A DNA stretch of 64,000 nucleotides from Bacillus_BD sp050389805 (GCF_050389805.1 NZ_CP130945.1:3410001-3474000); one strand, 5' to 3'. Counted from the first letter of the stretch, positions 26,504 through 34,694 are shown. The notes: a model not told the origin generated them from the sequence alone. A program made the numbers and translations.

Positions 26504-27736
26504 GTGTTTCGTTCAAAAATTAAAACCATCATATTAGCTTTCTCAGCTTCATTTTTAGCATTGGGGATTATTGCCTTTCCTCAAGAATCAGTGTCTGCCT
26601 CTATCCGTGGATTAGATACATGGCTTGAAATTGTTTTTCCATCCCTTTTACCTTTTTTTATTGTGTCTGAACTGTTAATTGGCTTTGGTGTTGTGAAATT
26701 CATTGGTCTATTATTAGAACCCTTGATGAAACCTTTTTTTCGAGTTCCAGGTGTTGGAGGTTTCGCTTGGGCAATGGGGATGGCTTCTGGTAATCCTGCT
26801 GGAGCCAAAATAACATCGAGACTCAGACAAGAAGGACAAGTTAGTAAAAAGGAAGCTGAACGACTTGTAGCATTCACAAACTCTTCTAACCCCCTTTTTA
26901 TCTTTGGGGCGATTTCAGTAGGATTTTTTAACAACCCAAAACTCGGTATAATTCTTGCGGTTTCCCATTATCTCGGCAATATGACAGTTGGTGTGATTAT
27001 GAGATTTTATGGTGGGAAAGAGAAGTATAAAAAAGAAAGAAAAAAAGAACGCCAATCCCTTAGAAAAGCTTTTTCTGCCCTCCATCAAGCAAGAATAAAA
27101 GACGAACGACCAATCGGTAAGCTATTAGGAGATGCGGTCATGTCTTCCATTCAGACCCTATTAATGATTGGAGGATTTATTATTTTATTTTCAGTCATTA
27201 ATAAACTATTATACCATCTACATATTTCTTCTTTTCTGGCAAAGGGAATTGACCTCCTATTAAACCTTATCGGCTTCCCGCTGGACTTAAGTATTCCGAT
27301 TTTTTCCGGGTTATTTGAAATGACAATTGGCAGCCAACTTGTTAGCGGTGTACAAGAATCTACCCTTATGCAACAAGCTATTATTGTCAGTCTTCTTCTC
27401 GGCTTTGGCGGTTTAAGTATACATGCTCAAGTAGCAAGTATATTGGCACAAACAGACATTGGATTTAAACCATTTTTCATCGCTAGAATCATGCAAGGTT
27501 TTTTTGCAGCCTTTTACACTTTTTTATTTTGGGTTCCTTTGTATGAACGAATCATTGAAAACGATCAAACCTCAAACTCGATACCTGTCTATTCTTTTGT
27601 GGAGGGACCATTTTTTAAAAGTATTACACACCAACTAGTTGAATTCGGTGGTTATATTACTATTTCGATGTTAGCTATCTATGTACTTCTATATGCAAAA
27701 AGAATGATCGATACAAAAAATACTGATCGGTTATAA
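26504..27736 (+). CDS. ylbJ: Sporulation integral membrane protein YlbJ
   Basis: YlbJ is a sporulation membrane protein needed for heat-resistant spores in B. subtilis. The 410-residue protein has about eight membrane segments and the nucleoside-recognition (Gate-like) fold. Signature stretches are FPSLLPFFIVSELL, WAMGMASGNPAGAKITSRL and GFGGLSIHAQVASIL. The start is GTG at 26504 with GGGAGG seven bases upstream; an overlapping ATG at 26502 is in another frame. It is convergent with coaD, with a large shared hairpin between. Confidence 0.92.
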   Translation: MFRSKIKTIILAFSASFLALGIIAFPQESVSASIRGLDTWLEIVFPSLLPFFIVSELLIGFGVVKFIGLLLEPLMKPFFRVPGVGGFAWAMGMASGNPAGAKITSRLRQEGQVSKKEAERLVAFTNSSNPLFIFGAISVGFFNNPKLGIILAVSHYLGNMTVGVIMRFYGGKEKYKKERKKERQSLRKAFSALHQARIKDERPIGKLLGDAVMSSIQTLLMIGGFIILFSVINKLLYHLHISSFLAKGIDLLLNLIGFPLDLSIPIFSGLFEMTIGSQLVSGVQESTLMQQAIIVSLLLGFGGLSIHAQVASILAQTDIGFKPFFIARIMQGFFAAFYTFLFWVPLYERIIENDQTSNSIPVYSFVEGPFFKSITHQLVEFGGYITISMLAIYVLLYAKRMIDTKNTDRL

Positions 27737-27742
27737 CAAAAA

Positions 27743-27818
27743 ACGGTGTCAAGTTTTCCAAAAAATGATAAGACTCATTGAACGTAACATCTTATCATTT
27801 TTTGGACTACCTGGCACC
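27743..27818. terminator. Large bidirectional terminator between ylbJ and coaD
   Basis: Nested complementary arms form one long hairpin: an outer ACGGTG with CACCGT, and an inner AAAAAATGATAAGA with TCTTATCATTTTTT. It lies seven bases after the ylbJ stop and 20 bases after the coaD stop, and can serve both genes. Confidence 0.8.
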
Positions 27819-27838
27819 GTCTGTTCCATCTATAAATA

Positions 27839-28324
27839 TTATTTTTGCTTAAACTTTTCCCATAATGCCTTTTCAACAACAGGTGGTACAAGTTCTGAAA
27901 TGTCAGCACCATATTTAGCAACTTCCTTTACAATACTTGAACTTAAAAAAGAATATTGATTTCTTGTCATAATAAAGAAAGTTTCTAACTCTTGATTTAA
28001 TAATCTATTCATAGATGTAATTTGCATTTCATACTCAAAATCCGATACAGCCCTCAAACCTCTTAAGTTTACTGTTGCCCCAACTTTTCTAGCATAATCG
28101 ACTAAAAGGCCACTATAGGCATCAACTTTAACATTTGGAAACTTTTGTGTTGCCTCTTTTATAAGTTGTACCCTTTCCTCAACAGAAAAAAATGAACTTT
28201 TCGCTGAATTTTGTAAAACCACCACATAAAGTGTATCAAAAATCTTGGATCCCCTTGAAATAATATCCATATGCCCATTTGTTATTGGGTCAAAACTCCC
28301 CGGGCAAATTGCTATTCTATCCAT
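27839..28324 (-). CDS. coaD: Phosphopantetheine adenylyltransferase CoaD
   Basis: CoaD transfers AMP to 4'-phosphopantetheine to form dephospho-CoA, the fourth step from pantothenate. The 161-residue protein starts ICPGSFDPITNGHMDII, where TNGH is the nucleotidyltransferase ATP motif. It continues with NLRGLRAVSDFEYE and ends with YSFLSSSIVKEVA, all typical. The ATG at 28324 is seven bases after the rsmD stop, so the pair is co-transcribed (ylbH-coaD as in B. subtilis). Confidence 0.96.
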   Translation of the reverse strand: MDRIAICPGSFDPITNGHMDIISRGSKIFDTLYVVVLQNSAKSSFFSVEERVQLIKEATQKFPNVKVDAYSGLLVDYARKVGATVNLRGLRAVSDFEYEMQITSMNRLLNQELETFFIMTRNQYSFLSSSIVKEVAKYGADISELVPPVVEKALWEKFKQK

Positions 28325-28330
28325 AACTCC

Positions 28331-28885
28331 CTACTCCCTTTCAGTATATATAGATATTGCAATGACTCCATATTTTTCACTTTTTATCTTTATAAAACCT
28401 CTGATTTCTTGCGGTAACTCGATATCCGAGGAATGTTCACAAACGACAGTACCTGATGGTTGTAATAATTGATGTTCATGGATCATCTCTAACAAGTTAA
28501 CTAGCTTTTGTTGTTTATAGGGAGGATCCAAAAATATGAAGCTAAATTCCAAATTTCTTTTAATTATCGCTTTTATGGCTCTTACAGCATCATTTCGATA
28601 AATTTCCACTTTGTCTTCCAATTCACAATTATGTACATTTTCGCGAATAGTTTGAATAGCTTTTGCATCTCTATCCACAAAAATAACTTTATCCAACCCT
28701 CTACTCAATGCTTCAATTCCAAGTCCACCACTTCCAGCAAATAAGTCTAGACCGATTCCTCCTTCAAAATAAGGACCTATCATGTTAAACATAGCTTCCT
28801 TTACCTTATCTGTTGTTGGACGTGTTGAATTCCCTGGGACTGCTTTTAACCCTTTACCTTTATAGTTACCAGAAACCACTCTCAC
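28331..28885 (-). CDS. rsmD: 16S rRNA (guanine966-N2)-methyltransferase RsmD
   Basis: RsmD methylates G966 of 16S rRNA with SAM. The 184-residue protein has motif RPTTDKVKEAMFNMI, the SAM loop DLFAGSGGLGIEALSRG at about 46-62 and the catalytic FLDPPY near 126. It corresponds to ylbH. I chose the GTG at 28885, which yields the conserved MRVVSG start and 184 residues, with GGTGAT upstream. Two in-frame GTG codons further up lack a site. The 5' gap of 520 bases contains a repeat and a structured RNA candidate. Confidence 0.93.
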   Translation of the reverse strand: MRVVSGNYKGKGLKAVPGNSTRPTTDKVKEAMFNMIGPYFEGGIGLDLFAGSGGLGIEALSRGLDKVIFVDRDAKAIQTIRENVHNCELEDKVEIYRNDAVRAIKAIIKRNLEFSFIFLDPPYKQQKLVNLLEMIHEHQLLQPSGTVVCEHSSDIELPQEIRGFIKIKSEKYGVIAISIYTERE

Positions 28886-28919
28886 TTGTATCACCACTGC
28901 CTAATCATTATTTAATAAT

Positions 28920-29064
28920 ATTATCTCGTCTTAACTGGCAGTAACTCCCTACCACTAGATACTTATAAAAAGTATAATAGCAGAATGGTAAGGAGCAACT
29001 ACCAGTAAAGATCCGATCGACTCAACTAACCATCAGTGGGAAAGACCCCCCTGATGGAAGTTTC
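28920..29064 (-). repeat. Composite dispersed repeat, copy B
   Basis: Read on the minus strand it begins GAAACTTCC, then CCATCAG and CTGATGG arms forming a hairpin, then GGTTAGTTGAG, TCGGATCTTTACTGGTAGT and a closing GCCAGTTAAGACGAGATAAT. The middle module is nearly identical to copy A. It lies between rsmD and its structured upstream region. Confidence 0.7.
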
Positions 29065-29159
29065 ACTTTATCCTACCATATTCACTATAAAACGCCAACG
29101 ATAGCAAGTGATGTACTTTTTAGAAAAAGTTTATTTCTGTGTATAGTAAAGTCGTGAAA

Positions 29160-29325
29160 TGGTCATAATAAAAATAACAACATCATTCGAGGATGTTGTT
29201 GCCAACCGCGGAGAAGACTTACGTTTCCCCATAAGTTCTTCCTCCGGTTTCTCCTCTCCCTTTACCTTCAATCCTCAAAAAGGATATGGAAGGACCCTGC
29301 TTTTAGCAGGGTTTTTTTTATTTTT
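29160..29325. ncRNA. Structured RNA candidate between rsmD and ylbG (ylbH-leader position)
   Basis: Three hairpins lie in a row with no credible gene: AACAACATC/GATGTTGTT (29176-29200), a 42-base bulged hairpin with CCG...CGG ends (29206-29248), and CCCTGC/GCAGGG (29296-29311) followed by eight T on the plus strand. On the minus strand the first hairpin is followed by ATTTTTATT. The position matches the Rfam ylbH leader, upstream of rsmD/ylbH. On the plus strand it would instead be a free small RNA with a textbook terminator. I cannot decide the strand from sequence alone. Confidence 0.5.
29292..29320 (+). terminator. Intrinsic terminator shape, plus strand
   Basis: ACCCTGC TTTTA GCAGGGT followed by eight T. 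No plus-strand protein gene precedes it, so it argues for a plus-strand small RNA or acts in the minus direction as a leader hairpin. Confidence 0.6.
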
Positions 29326-29339
29326 AAGCGATCCTTACA

Positions 29340-29384
29340 AAAAGAGCACAGTATAATATGAGTTCAATATTATACTGTGCTCGA
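29340..29384 (-). terminator. Intrinsic terminator after ylbG
   Basis: A perfect 16-pair stem (GAGCACAGTATAATAT and complement) with a seven-base loop is followed by TTTTTG on the minus strand, 22 bases after the ylbG stop. It implies that rsmD-coaD have their own promoter. Confidence 0.9.
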
Positions 29385-29405
29385 TTAGATTCTTGTAAAT
29401 CGTCC

Positions 29406-29681
29406 TTAAATCCCCATCTTATAATCATATTCTTTTGCCTTATCAGGCTTAGAATTTTCATACTCAATTTTAAGGAAAGGCTTATAGGAAGGCTCGACCT
29501 TTTTTACAAATGAAAAGGCTTTTAACTTAACAATTAAATCCTCAATATCATCCTGGTTACAATATAGTACAGCATATTTAAGCCTTTTTGAAACAAAATG
29601 GACATTTCCAAATCTTCTTAACATTTTTGCTTGTTTAATGGAATTTAGCCAAACAATTAAACCTTGTCGTTGACTTAGCAT
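29406..29681 (-). CDS. ylbG: DUF2129 protein YlbG
   Basis: The 91-residue soluble protein matches YlbG (DUF2129, UPF0298). Recognisable stretches are GLIVWLNSIKQAKMLRRFG, FVSKRLKYAVLYC and the C-terminal PSYKPFLKIEYENS. No function is established. ATG at 29681 follows GAGGGG. It lies downstream of ricF (ylbF), with a weak hairpin between, as in B. subtilis. Confidence 0.9.
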   Translation of the reverse strand: MLSQRQGLIVWLNSIKQAKMLRRFGNVHFVSKRLKYAVLYCNQDDIEDLIVKLKAFSFVKKVEPSYKPFLKIEYENSKPDKAKEYDYKMGI

Positions 29682-29767
29682 GACATTTCCCCTCTTAAAA
29701 TTCTATTTCTAGTTTACCATAAAATTGAAAATGTGTTCAATATATGAAAGACATTAATCATAAAAGA

Positions 29768-29798
29768 ATAGGGATTTCTCCTTAGAAGAAATCCCTAA
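29768..29798 (-). terminator. Hairpin between ricF and ylbG
   Basis: A stem of about ten pairs (AGGGATTTCT and its complement) starts within a few bases of the ricF stop and is followed by a weak ATTCTTTT tract, so termination is probably partial. Confidence 0.6.
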
Positions 29799-29801
29799 AA
29801 G

Positions 29802-30248
29802 TTATGCGGAGCATCCGCAACTGCCACCTGAACCACATCCACCACCACAATTTGATGAACTATCAAAAAATGGATTGCCAGTCGGAACTTTAATTTGTTC
29901 AGAAACAGAATGACCAATGATGACACTAATTTCATCAAGTAAACTTTGCAATTCATTCTCCGCTATTCTAAATTTTGCTACATGTTCATCTAAGTCCATT
30001 TCTCTTTTCAGTTCACGAACTTTTATCATAACCACTCTATAATCTGGATGATATTTTCCAAACCTCTGTACTTCTTCATACTGTTCCTTTACTTTTATAA
30101 ACTCACGAATCTTTCGTTGTGTTTCCAGATTATTCTTCACCTTATATATGCAACGGAAATATTCTTCCGCAATTTCTGATTGCAAAACCATCTTTGAAAT
30201 TTCTTCCGCTCTATCTAAGATAAGCACTCTTTCAATTGTAGCAAGCAT
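29802..30248 (-). CDS. ricF: RicF (YlbF), RNA maturation and sporulation regulator
   Basis: RicF forms the RicAFT (Y) complex with YmcA and YaaT, which binds Fe-S clusters, guides RNase Y maturation of operon mRNAs, and is needed for competence, biofilm and Spo0A activation in B. subtilis. The 148-residue protein is helical, with the YlbF/YmcA core to about residue 115. It ends in a Cys-rich tail, CGGGCGSGGSCGCSA, the source of cluster ligands. ATG at 30248 follows GGAGGTGGG. The Cys tail distinguishes it from YmcA. Confidence 0.94.
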   Translation of the reverse strand: MLATIERVLILDRAEEISKMVLQSEIAEEYFRCIYKVKNNLETQRKIREFIKVKEQYEEVQRFGKYHPDYRVVMIKVRELKREMDLDEHVAKFRIAENELQSLLDEISVIIGHSVSEQIKVPTGNPFFDSSSNCGGGCGSGGSCGCSA

Positions 30249-30329
30249 CTGCCCACCTCCGTACTATATTTTATCATGAAAATCATAAAATGAAAAATAT
30301 ACGAGATGGGCTACTAGTCGTCTCTTCCT

Positions 30330-30728
30330 TTATTTAATTAAAACATCAAATTCAACAATTGCTGGAGCATTGGCAGAGGTTTCTTTTTTTAGCACGAGCT
30401 TGATATGATGTTTTCCCGGTTCTAACCCTTTTAATATAAAAGCAGCTTTTTTAACCTCTTTCGCCTTTCTACCATCCATATAAACGAGTATTTTTGCTTC
30501 TTTCTCTCGAAAAGAAACCCCATGAACAATGCACTCAATAAAAACATCCCTACCCGCAACGTGGTGCTTAACAAAAAACGGATCCTTCTGATCCAAGCTA
30601 GCGGCATGAACATTTTTTACGTCATGGAAAGAAAAGGGAAGATTAGTTTCTGGTTTTGGTTTATCATTTTGACACGATACAAGTATTAAAATCATGAACA
30701 AATAAATTGGAATCCATCGTTTTATCAT
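30330..30728 (-). CDS. Small putative lipoprotein, function unknown
   Basis: The 132-residue protein has a signal peptide with hydrophobic core YLFMILILV and lipobox LVSC, so Cys19 is the likely lipidated residue. The mature part has alternating hydrophobic strands (DVFIECIVHGVSF, AKILVYMDG, HHIKLVLKKE), suggesting a small beta-sandwich. I recognise no family. It is absent from the ylbE-ylbF junction in B. subtilis. ATG at 30728 follows GGAGCGG. It sits between ricF and ylbE on the same strand. Confidence 0.75.
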   Translation of the reverse strand: MIKRWIPIYLFMILILVSCQNDKPKPETNLPFSFHDVKNVHAASLDQKDPFFVKHHVAGRDVFIECIVHGVSFREKEAKILVYMDGRKAKEVKKAAFILKGLEPGKHHIKLVLKKETSANAPAIVEFDVLIK

Positions 30729-30864
30729 TAACTACCGCTCCTTACACTTTAAACGAAAGTGTTTTATTGTCTATATGTAGACTTGCTTTTATTCTTTGCA
30801 GACAGATCCTTTTTTATCAACAAGAGTAATAAACAACATAATCCTTAAATTTAGCCTTTGATAT

Positions 30865-30896
30865 GAAAAAACCTTCTCTGATTTAGAGAAGGCTTT
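30865..30896 (-). terminator. Intrinsic terminator after ylbE
   Basis: CCTTCTCT with AGAGAAGG, a five-base loop and TTTTTT on the minus strand, directly after the ylbE stop. Confidence 0.85.
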
Positions 30897-31136
30897 CTAC
30901 GATTGTTCATTCATGATTTTAAACATACTGGCCATCATAGTGGCCATTTGCACTCCATTTGAAAATTTTTGAATCTGATGTGGAATTGTTTTTTGATAAT
31001 AATGAAGAGCTGCTATTTCTAAATTTTGAATTTGACTGGGATCTCTTCCTAATTTCCGATACCAAATCGGTTGCTCATGTAAAAAGGTTATTAATTCTTT
31101 ATTCTTTTGTAAGTACTGATACACATCTTTTCTCAC
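30897..31136 (-). CDS. ylbE: YlbE-like protein
   Basis: The 79-residue protein matches the YlbE-like family: RKDVYQYLQKNKELITFLHEQP in two pieces, WYRKLGRDP, and a C-terminal helix ending MASMFKIMNEQS. No function is known. The start is GTG at 31136 with GGGAGAG seven bases upstream. It lies 20 bases after ylbD and is probably co-transcribed with that coat gene. Confidence 0.85.
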   Translation of the reverse strand: MRKDVYQYLQKNKELITFLHEQPIWYRKLGRDPSQIQNLEIAALHYYQKTIPHQIQKFSNGVQMATMMASMFKIMNEQS

Positions 31137-31156
31137 GTAAAACTCTCCCTATTTTA

Positions 31157-31552
31157 TCAATCTTTTCTAAAGAAAAAGGGATTGTTAGGTTTCTCCTGAG
31201 GCGTAGCAGAAGGTTTCTGATTACCTGATTGAAATTGGGCTAGTACTCCTTGAACTGTTTGAAGAGCTTGACTGATATGCCCTATATAATGTTGAATTTG
31301 AGCTGGATCCATTTTTTTCATAGATTCTAAAATACTACTGGTCCAATCAGTTTTTGCATTTTCTGTTTGGTCAGCCCTTTGTTCTGATAATAAATTTTCC
31401 CATCTCGGGTCATCTTCTCCTAACAAGTACCAATCCTCATACAATTCTTGTAACGTCGCATCTCCATTTCTAACCTCATCTAAAATTTTCGGATGTTTGG
31501 TTACAAACTTTTTAAATTCTTCAACTGATGGATGAATCTTTTGATTTGACAT
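31157..31552 (-). CDS. ylbD: YlbD-like spore coat protein
   Basis: The 131-residue protein belongs to the YlbD coat family: FKKFVTKHPKILDEVRNG, LYEDWYLLGEDDPRW and a Gln-rich C-terminal half (IQHYIGHISQALQTVQGVLAQ in two pieces). In B. subtilis YlbD is a spore coat component. ATG at 31552 follows GAGGTG. It precedes ylbE closely. Confidence 0.87.
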   Translation of the reverse strand: MSNQKIHPSVEEFKKFVTKHPKILDEVRNGDATLQELYEDWYLLGEDDPRWENLLSEQRADQTENAKTDWTSSILESMKKMDPAQIQHYIGHISQALQTVQGVLAQFQSGNQKPSATPQEKPNNPFFFRKD

Positions 31553-31622
31553 GAAATCACCTCGTAAGCCCTCAAGTACTGCCTACCATACAATATGTTG
31601 AAGAACCAAATTTGTGAATGAT

Positions 31623-32699
31623 TCAAAAAGAGCTATGTGATTTCTCTTCATTTACAGGAGAGAATTTTTGGATAAGATAATCCTTATAAAGGACAATACC
31701 AGTTTCTTTAAACTCTTGATTTAACATATTTTCTCTATGCACCTTACTGTTAAACCAACCTTCTACAATTGCTGGAGCGTCAAGAGCATGGACCGCTACA
31801 TTCTCCCCTTCAGAAAAATATAATAAATGCTGACGTTCATTCGTCTGATCCTTACCCTTCTCTTGTTCAAGTGCCAGATCTTTATCTGTTGATATTTGTG
31901 AATCATCATCGTACAATTCAGAAAAACGTACATAGGCTTCGCTTACAAGTTCATCATTCCATTTTAACGTTTTGACGTGATAACGTTCCCTTAAGATATT
32001 GCTTAAATCGAAAATTTGAGTTTGTAGTGCTTTTTCTATTGAATCATTTATTTCAACCCTTTCCACAGAAGGTTCCATATATTCTTCACGATAATCAAAT
32101 GGTTTAAGGTCCAATAAAGTAGGAACATCCATCATTCGAATACTTGAAAGGGTACCGGTATATTTATCCATATATAATTGTACATATATATGACCAATTT
32201 GAATGATCGGGCGAATGTTGATATCCTCTTCTGAAAGTTCAAATTGAAACTCTTGACCTTGATGCTCTATTTCTAGGATAGACGGGATAAAATAAGAATT
32301 ACGAATATCTAAAATGGGTTGTCCAATATAAAAGGGCTTAATATTTAGCTTTTCTCCCATAACATAAAGAGTTACAACCCGATCTTTTTCAATTCCAACT
32401 TGAACATATTTTTTATGATGATCATTATAAATCCACCAATTATATTCATATAATGAGGGGTCTATCCGGTCAGGATCACCCAATTCATCCTTTACATCAT
32501 TTGTAGTCTTACCGATTAATTGAAAAAGTCCTTCCAATTTGATATCCTTCTCTTGGTCATTAGCCATATTAAATAGTTGGTTTCTTGAATCAATTTGATT
32601 TTTTTGTACTTTTTCATTTCCCTTTTCAAAGATACTAACCAATAATCCAATTACAAATAATATCAAAATGATGGTAAAAATTCGAATGAAGGCTTTCAG
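31623..32699 (-). CDS. ylbC: CAP-domain secreted protein YlbC (CTG start)
   Basis: The 358-residue protein has an N-terminal membrane anchor at about 5-25, a CAP-associated domain at about 50-190 (LIGKTTNDVKDELGDPDRID) and a C-terminal SCP/CAP domain with GENVAVHALDAP and HRENMLNQEFKETGI. It matches YlbC. CAP domains are secreted modules of unclear enzyme activity. The only strong site, AGAGGAGGT, is placed for a CTG codon at 32699, seven bases downstream. The in-frame GTG at 32717 sits before that site and has none of its own. CTG is a rare start. Confidence 0.85.
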   Translation of the reverse strand: MKAFIRIFTIILILFVIGLLVSIFEKGNEKVQKNQIDSRNQLFNMANDQEKDIKLEGLFQLIGKTTNDVKDELGDPDRIDPSLYEYNWWIYNDHHKKYVQVGIEKDRVVTLYVMGEKLNIKPFYIGQPILDIRNSYFIPSILEIEHQGQEFQFELSEEDINIRPIIQIGHIYVQLYMDKYTGTLSSIRMMDVPTLLDLKPFDYREEYMEPSVERVEINDSIEKALQTQIFDLSNILRERYHVKTLKWNDELVSEAYVRFSELYDDDSQISTDKDLALEQEKGKDQTNERQHLLYFSEGENVAVHALDAPAIVEGWFNSKVHRENMLNQEFKETGIVLYKDYLIQKFSPVNEEKSHSSF

Positions 32700-32817
32700 T
32701 GGCTTACCTCCTCTCACCTGTCTAGCAATTGAATATTGTATGATGATAACTATCTATTATTATAACATTAGATTTAATCGGATTGATTTCAATCTTTTTA
32801 TTTTATTTTCACAAAAT

Positions 32818-32845
32818 AAAAAGGCACTTTTAAGCGCCTTTTTAT
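32818..32845. terminator. Bidirectional terminator after ylbB
   Basis: AAAAAGGC and GCCTTTTT arms enclose ACTTTTAAGC-type sequence that pairs further. It overlaps the ylbB stop and points T tracts both ways. Confidence 0.75.
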
Positions 32846-33270
32846 TGAATATAATTTTCTTGTTCTGAAATCTCAGAAAGTGCTCTTCCTGCTTGCTCAT
32901 CCGTTAATTCCTCAACGGCAAAATCACCTAGACTAACCATTCCAATAAGCTTCTCGTTTTCAACAATAGGCAAACGGCGAATTTGATGTTCAGCCATTAA
33001 CTTTAAAGCATCACTAGTAGACATATCAGCATTGCCCGTGATTAATTTGTCACTCATAATCTTCTCCACTTTTGTGGAACCTGGATTTTTTTCAGCAACA
33101 CCTCTAACAGCAATGTCACGGTCCGTAATCATACCAACCACTTTGTCTTCATCAACAATTGGAATCGCGCCAACATTCCATTCCTTCATCTTAACTGCTA
33201 CTTCATACATATTATCTAGTAATGAGCAGCTCTCAACATCATCTGTCATAATTTCACGCACACGTTTCAC
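32842..33270 (-). CDS. ylbB: Two-CBS-domain protein YlbB
   Basis: The 142-residue protein is a tandem CBS (Bateman) module. The repeats are marked by VGAIPIVDEDKVVGMITDRDIAV at about 33-55 and RRLPIVENEKLIGMVSLGDFA at about 95-115 (each in two pieces). Such modules bind adenine nucleotides; the partner is unknown. AGGAGG is spaced eight bases from a GTG at 33270 but only two from the ATG at 33276, so I prefer the GTG. Confidence 0.88.
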   Translation of the reverse strand: MKRVREIMTDDVESCSLLDNMYEVAVKMKEWNVGAIPIVDEDKVVGMITDRDIAVRGVAEKNPGSTKVEKIMSDKLITGNADMSTSDALKLMAEHQIRRLPIVENEKLIGMVSLGDFAVEELTDEQAGRALSEISEQENYIQ

Positions 33271-33380
33271 AGTCATTACCTCCTAAACCTAAACCATTTT
33301 GTTTTAAAAAACTAACTAATGTATAAGATTTACCAATAAAAGTGAAATTATACAAAACTTTATTTCTCGTTTGTAATAGA

Positions 33381-33409
33381 TTGAAACTTTTCCATTTTTC
33401 TACTATTAT
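33381..33409 (+). promoter_or_regulatory. Sigma-A type promoter for ylbA
   Basis: TTGAAA at 33381-33386 and TATTAT at 33404-33409 with a 17-base spacer, 72 bases before the ylbA start. Confidence 0.6.
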
Positions 33410-33480
33410 TAAAATTGATATAATTAATTTTAGAAAAATATGATTATTAGGACATTTAATCTTTTAAAGGGGGAATTAAA

Positions 33481-33846
33481 TTGAAATTTGAAAATACAGA
33501 ACTTGAAACTGTTATTGCTAATTTAAACGTATTGGATGATATTATGAAGGTACACGGTTTAGAAAGAGGGGAACATTGGGATTACGATCGCGTAACCTAT
33601 GATCGAAAATTAGAAATTGAAAAAGACGTCTATTACTTAAGAGTACAGGGTTATGCAACAGAAGGTGATATTGGCGCAAATCACGCAACCATTCAATTAT
33701 TAAAACCGATACTCGGAAAGCATTATTATCCTCACGGAGTTGAATACGGATCCGATGAGCACTTTCCAGAACATTTAGTAAAAGAATGTGAAACCGTTCT
33801 AAATGCGATAAAATCCCAAATCAACGAGTTCTCAGCAGTAAAATAA
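33481..33846 (+). CDS. ylbA: YugN-like protein YlbA
   Basis: The 121-residue protein matches the YugN-like family and YlbA of B. subtilis. Visible stretches are GEHWDYDRVTYDRKLEI, YYLRVQGYATEGDIG and LGKHYYPHGVEYG. No function is known. It starts with TTG at 33481, with AAAGGGGG eight bases upstream. A sigma-A type promoter lies before it and a terminator shared with ctaM lies after it. Confidence 0.86.
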   Translation: MKFENTELETVIANLNVLDDIMKVHGLERGEHWDYDRVTYDRKLEIEKDVYYLRVQGYATEGDIGANHATIQLLKPILGKHYYPHGVEYGSDEHFPEHLVKECETVLNAIKSQINEFSAVK

Positions 33847-33848
33847 CA

Positions 33849-33882
33849 AAAATAAAAGGCACAGGTTAATCTGTGCCTTTTG
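33849..33882. terminator. Bidirectional terminator between ylbA and ctaM
   Basis: AAAAGGCACAG pairs with CTGTGCCTTTT across a six-base loop, between the converging genes. Confidence 0.88.
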
Positions 33883-33893
33883 TTTTCAATTGA

Positions 33894-34361
33894 TTAAGAG
33901 CCAATAATCGCTTTAATTACGGATGTCGTTTCTCCACCGGGATAGAAAACATATAATAACAAGTAAACAATTACTCCAGTTGGAGCTGTAAAAAACCAAA
34001 TAATACTCGTAATTGGTCCTAGTTTTCGATGCTTTGCTAAATTATTTTTCCATCCAGTATAAAGCGTTATAATCCCCATAACCGCACCAATTGTTGCTAA
34101 CGTAATATGAAAAATCAGGAAAATCGTATAATAAATTTTAATACTATCTGGTCCACCAAACGAAGTATTCCCTATAAATACGGTTCTACTAGCATAAATA
34201 ATAAAAAAGATCACCGCAAATAATGCAGCCCATATCATTGCTTTTTTATGAGATTCAATCTTTCTTTTTCGAATTAAGTTCCATCCAATCGCCACCATAA
34301 TGGCACTTAAAACAATAAATGTTGTACTGATCGTTGGTAATATAGGTAAAGAATTTTCCAT
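33894..34361 (-). CDS. ctaM: DUF420 cytochrome oxidase assembly protein CtaM
   Basis: DUF420 proteins (CtaM in Staphylococcus aureus, YozB in B. subtilis) are needed for activity of heme A oxidases. The 155-residue protein has four to five membrane segments, with the conserved YASRTVFIGNTSFGG loop, IFHITLATIGAVMGI and the His-containing AKHRKLGPITSIIW. The ATG at 34361 has TGAGGG upstream; a frame 21 bases longer has no site. Its place beside ctaG supports an oxidase role. Confidence 0.85.
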   Translation of the reverse strand: MENSLPILPTISTTFIVLSAIMVAIGWNLIRKRKIESHKKAMIWAALFAVIFFIIYASRTVFIGNTSFGGPDSIKIYYTIFLIFHITLATIGAVMGIITLYTGWKNNLAKHRKLGPITSIIWFFTAPTGVIVYLLLYVFYPGGETTSVIKAIIGS

Positions 34362-34493
34362 CGCTGATTCCCTCACAGTCACTATTTATTATTATTTTAG
34401 TTTAATAGTTTGTATTTTTCAATAATATTCACACTTTATTCACAAATTAGATATAATATTATGATGGAAATGAATGAATCCCTTTAACAAATG

Positions 34494-34642
34494 GACTGTT
34501 AAACTTGGTAGTTGATTTCCTTAACACAACACTTTGTTTTTACGATAATTTTGCTGTACCCAGTCTCTTTTGTGCCATAGGAGTCTTATCTTATACTAAT
34601 AGTAACAGATCTTTAAATACAACATTAACCTTTAACACAATC
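34494..34642. mobile_element. Degenerate relative of the MITE-like element
   Basis: The left end GGACTGTTAAACTTGG followed by GTTGATTTCC and the right end ACCTTTAACACAATC resemble the termini of the 21781-21894 element. The internal hairpin is not conserved. It occupies the gap between ctaM and the ctaG terminator. Confidence 0.4.
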
Positions 34643-34647
34643 TTAAT

Positions 34648-34680
34648 ATAAAAAAACTACTCTTCACATATAGAGCAGTC
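34648..34680 (-). terminator. Intrinsic terminator after ctaG
   Basis: On the minus strand ACTGCTCT pairs with AGAGTAGT across an eight-base loop and runs into seven T, 15 bases after the ctaG stop. Confidence 0.8.
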
Positions 34681-34694
34681 TTTATTGTTAAATA

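Noticed and set aside
29159..29356. 65-codon plus-strand frame in the ylbG-rsmD gap
   Set aside because: It covers hairpins and a terminator, has no ribosome binding site, and its sequence is low in protein character.
33032..33286. Open frame opposite ylbB
   Set aside because: Shadow of the CBS-domain gene on the other strand.
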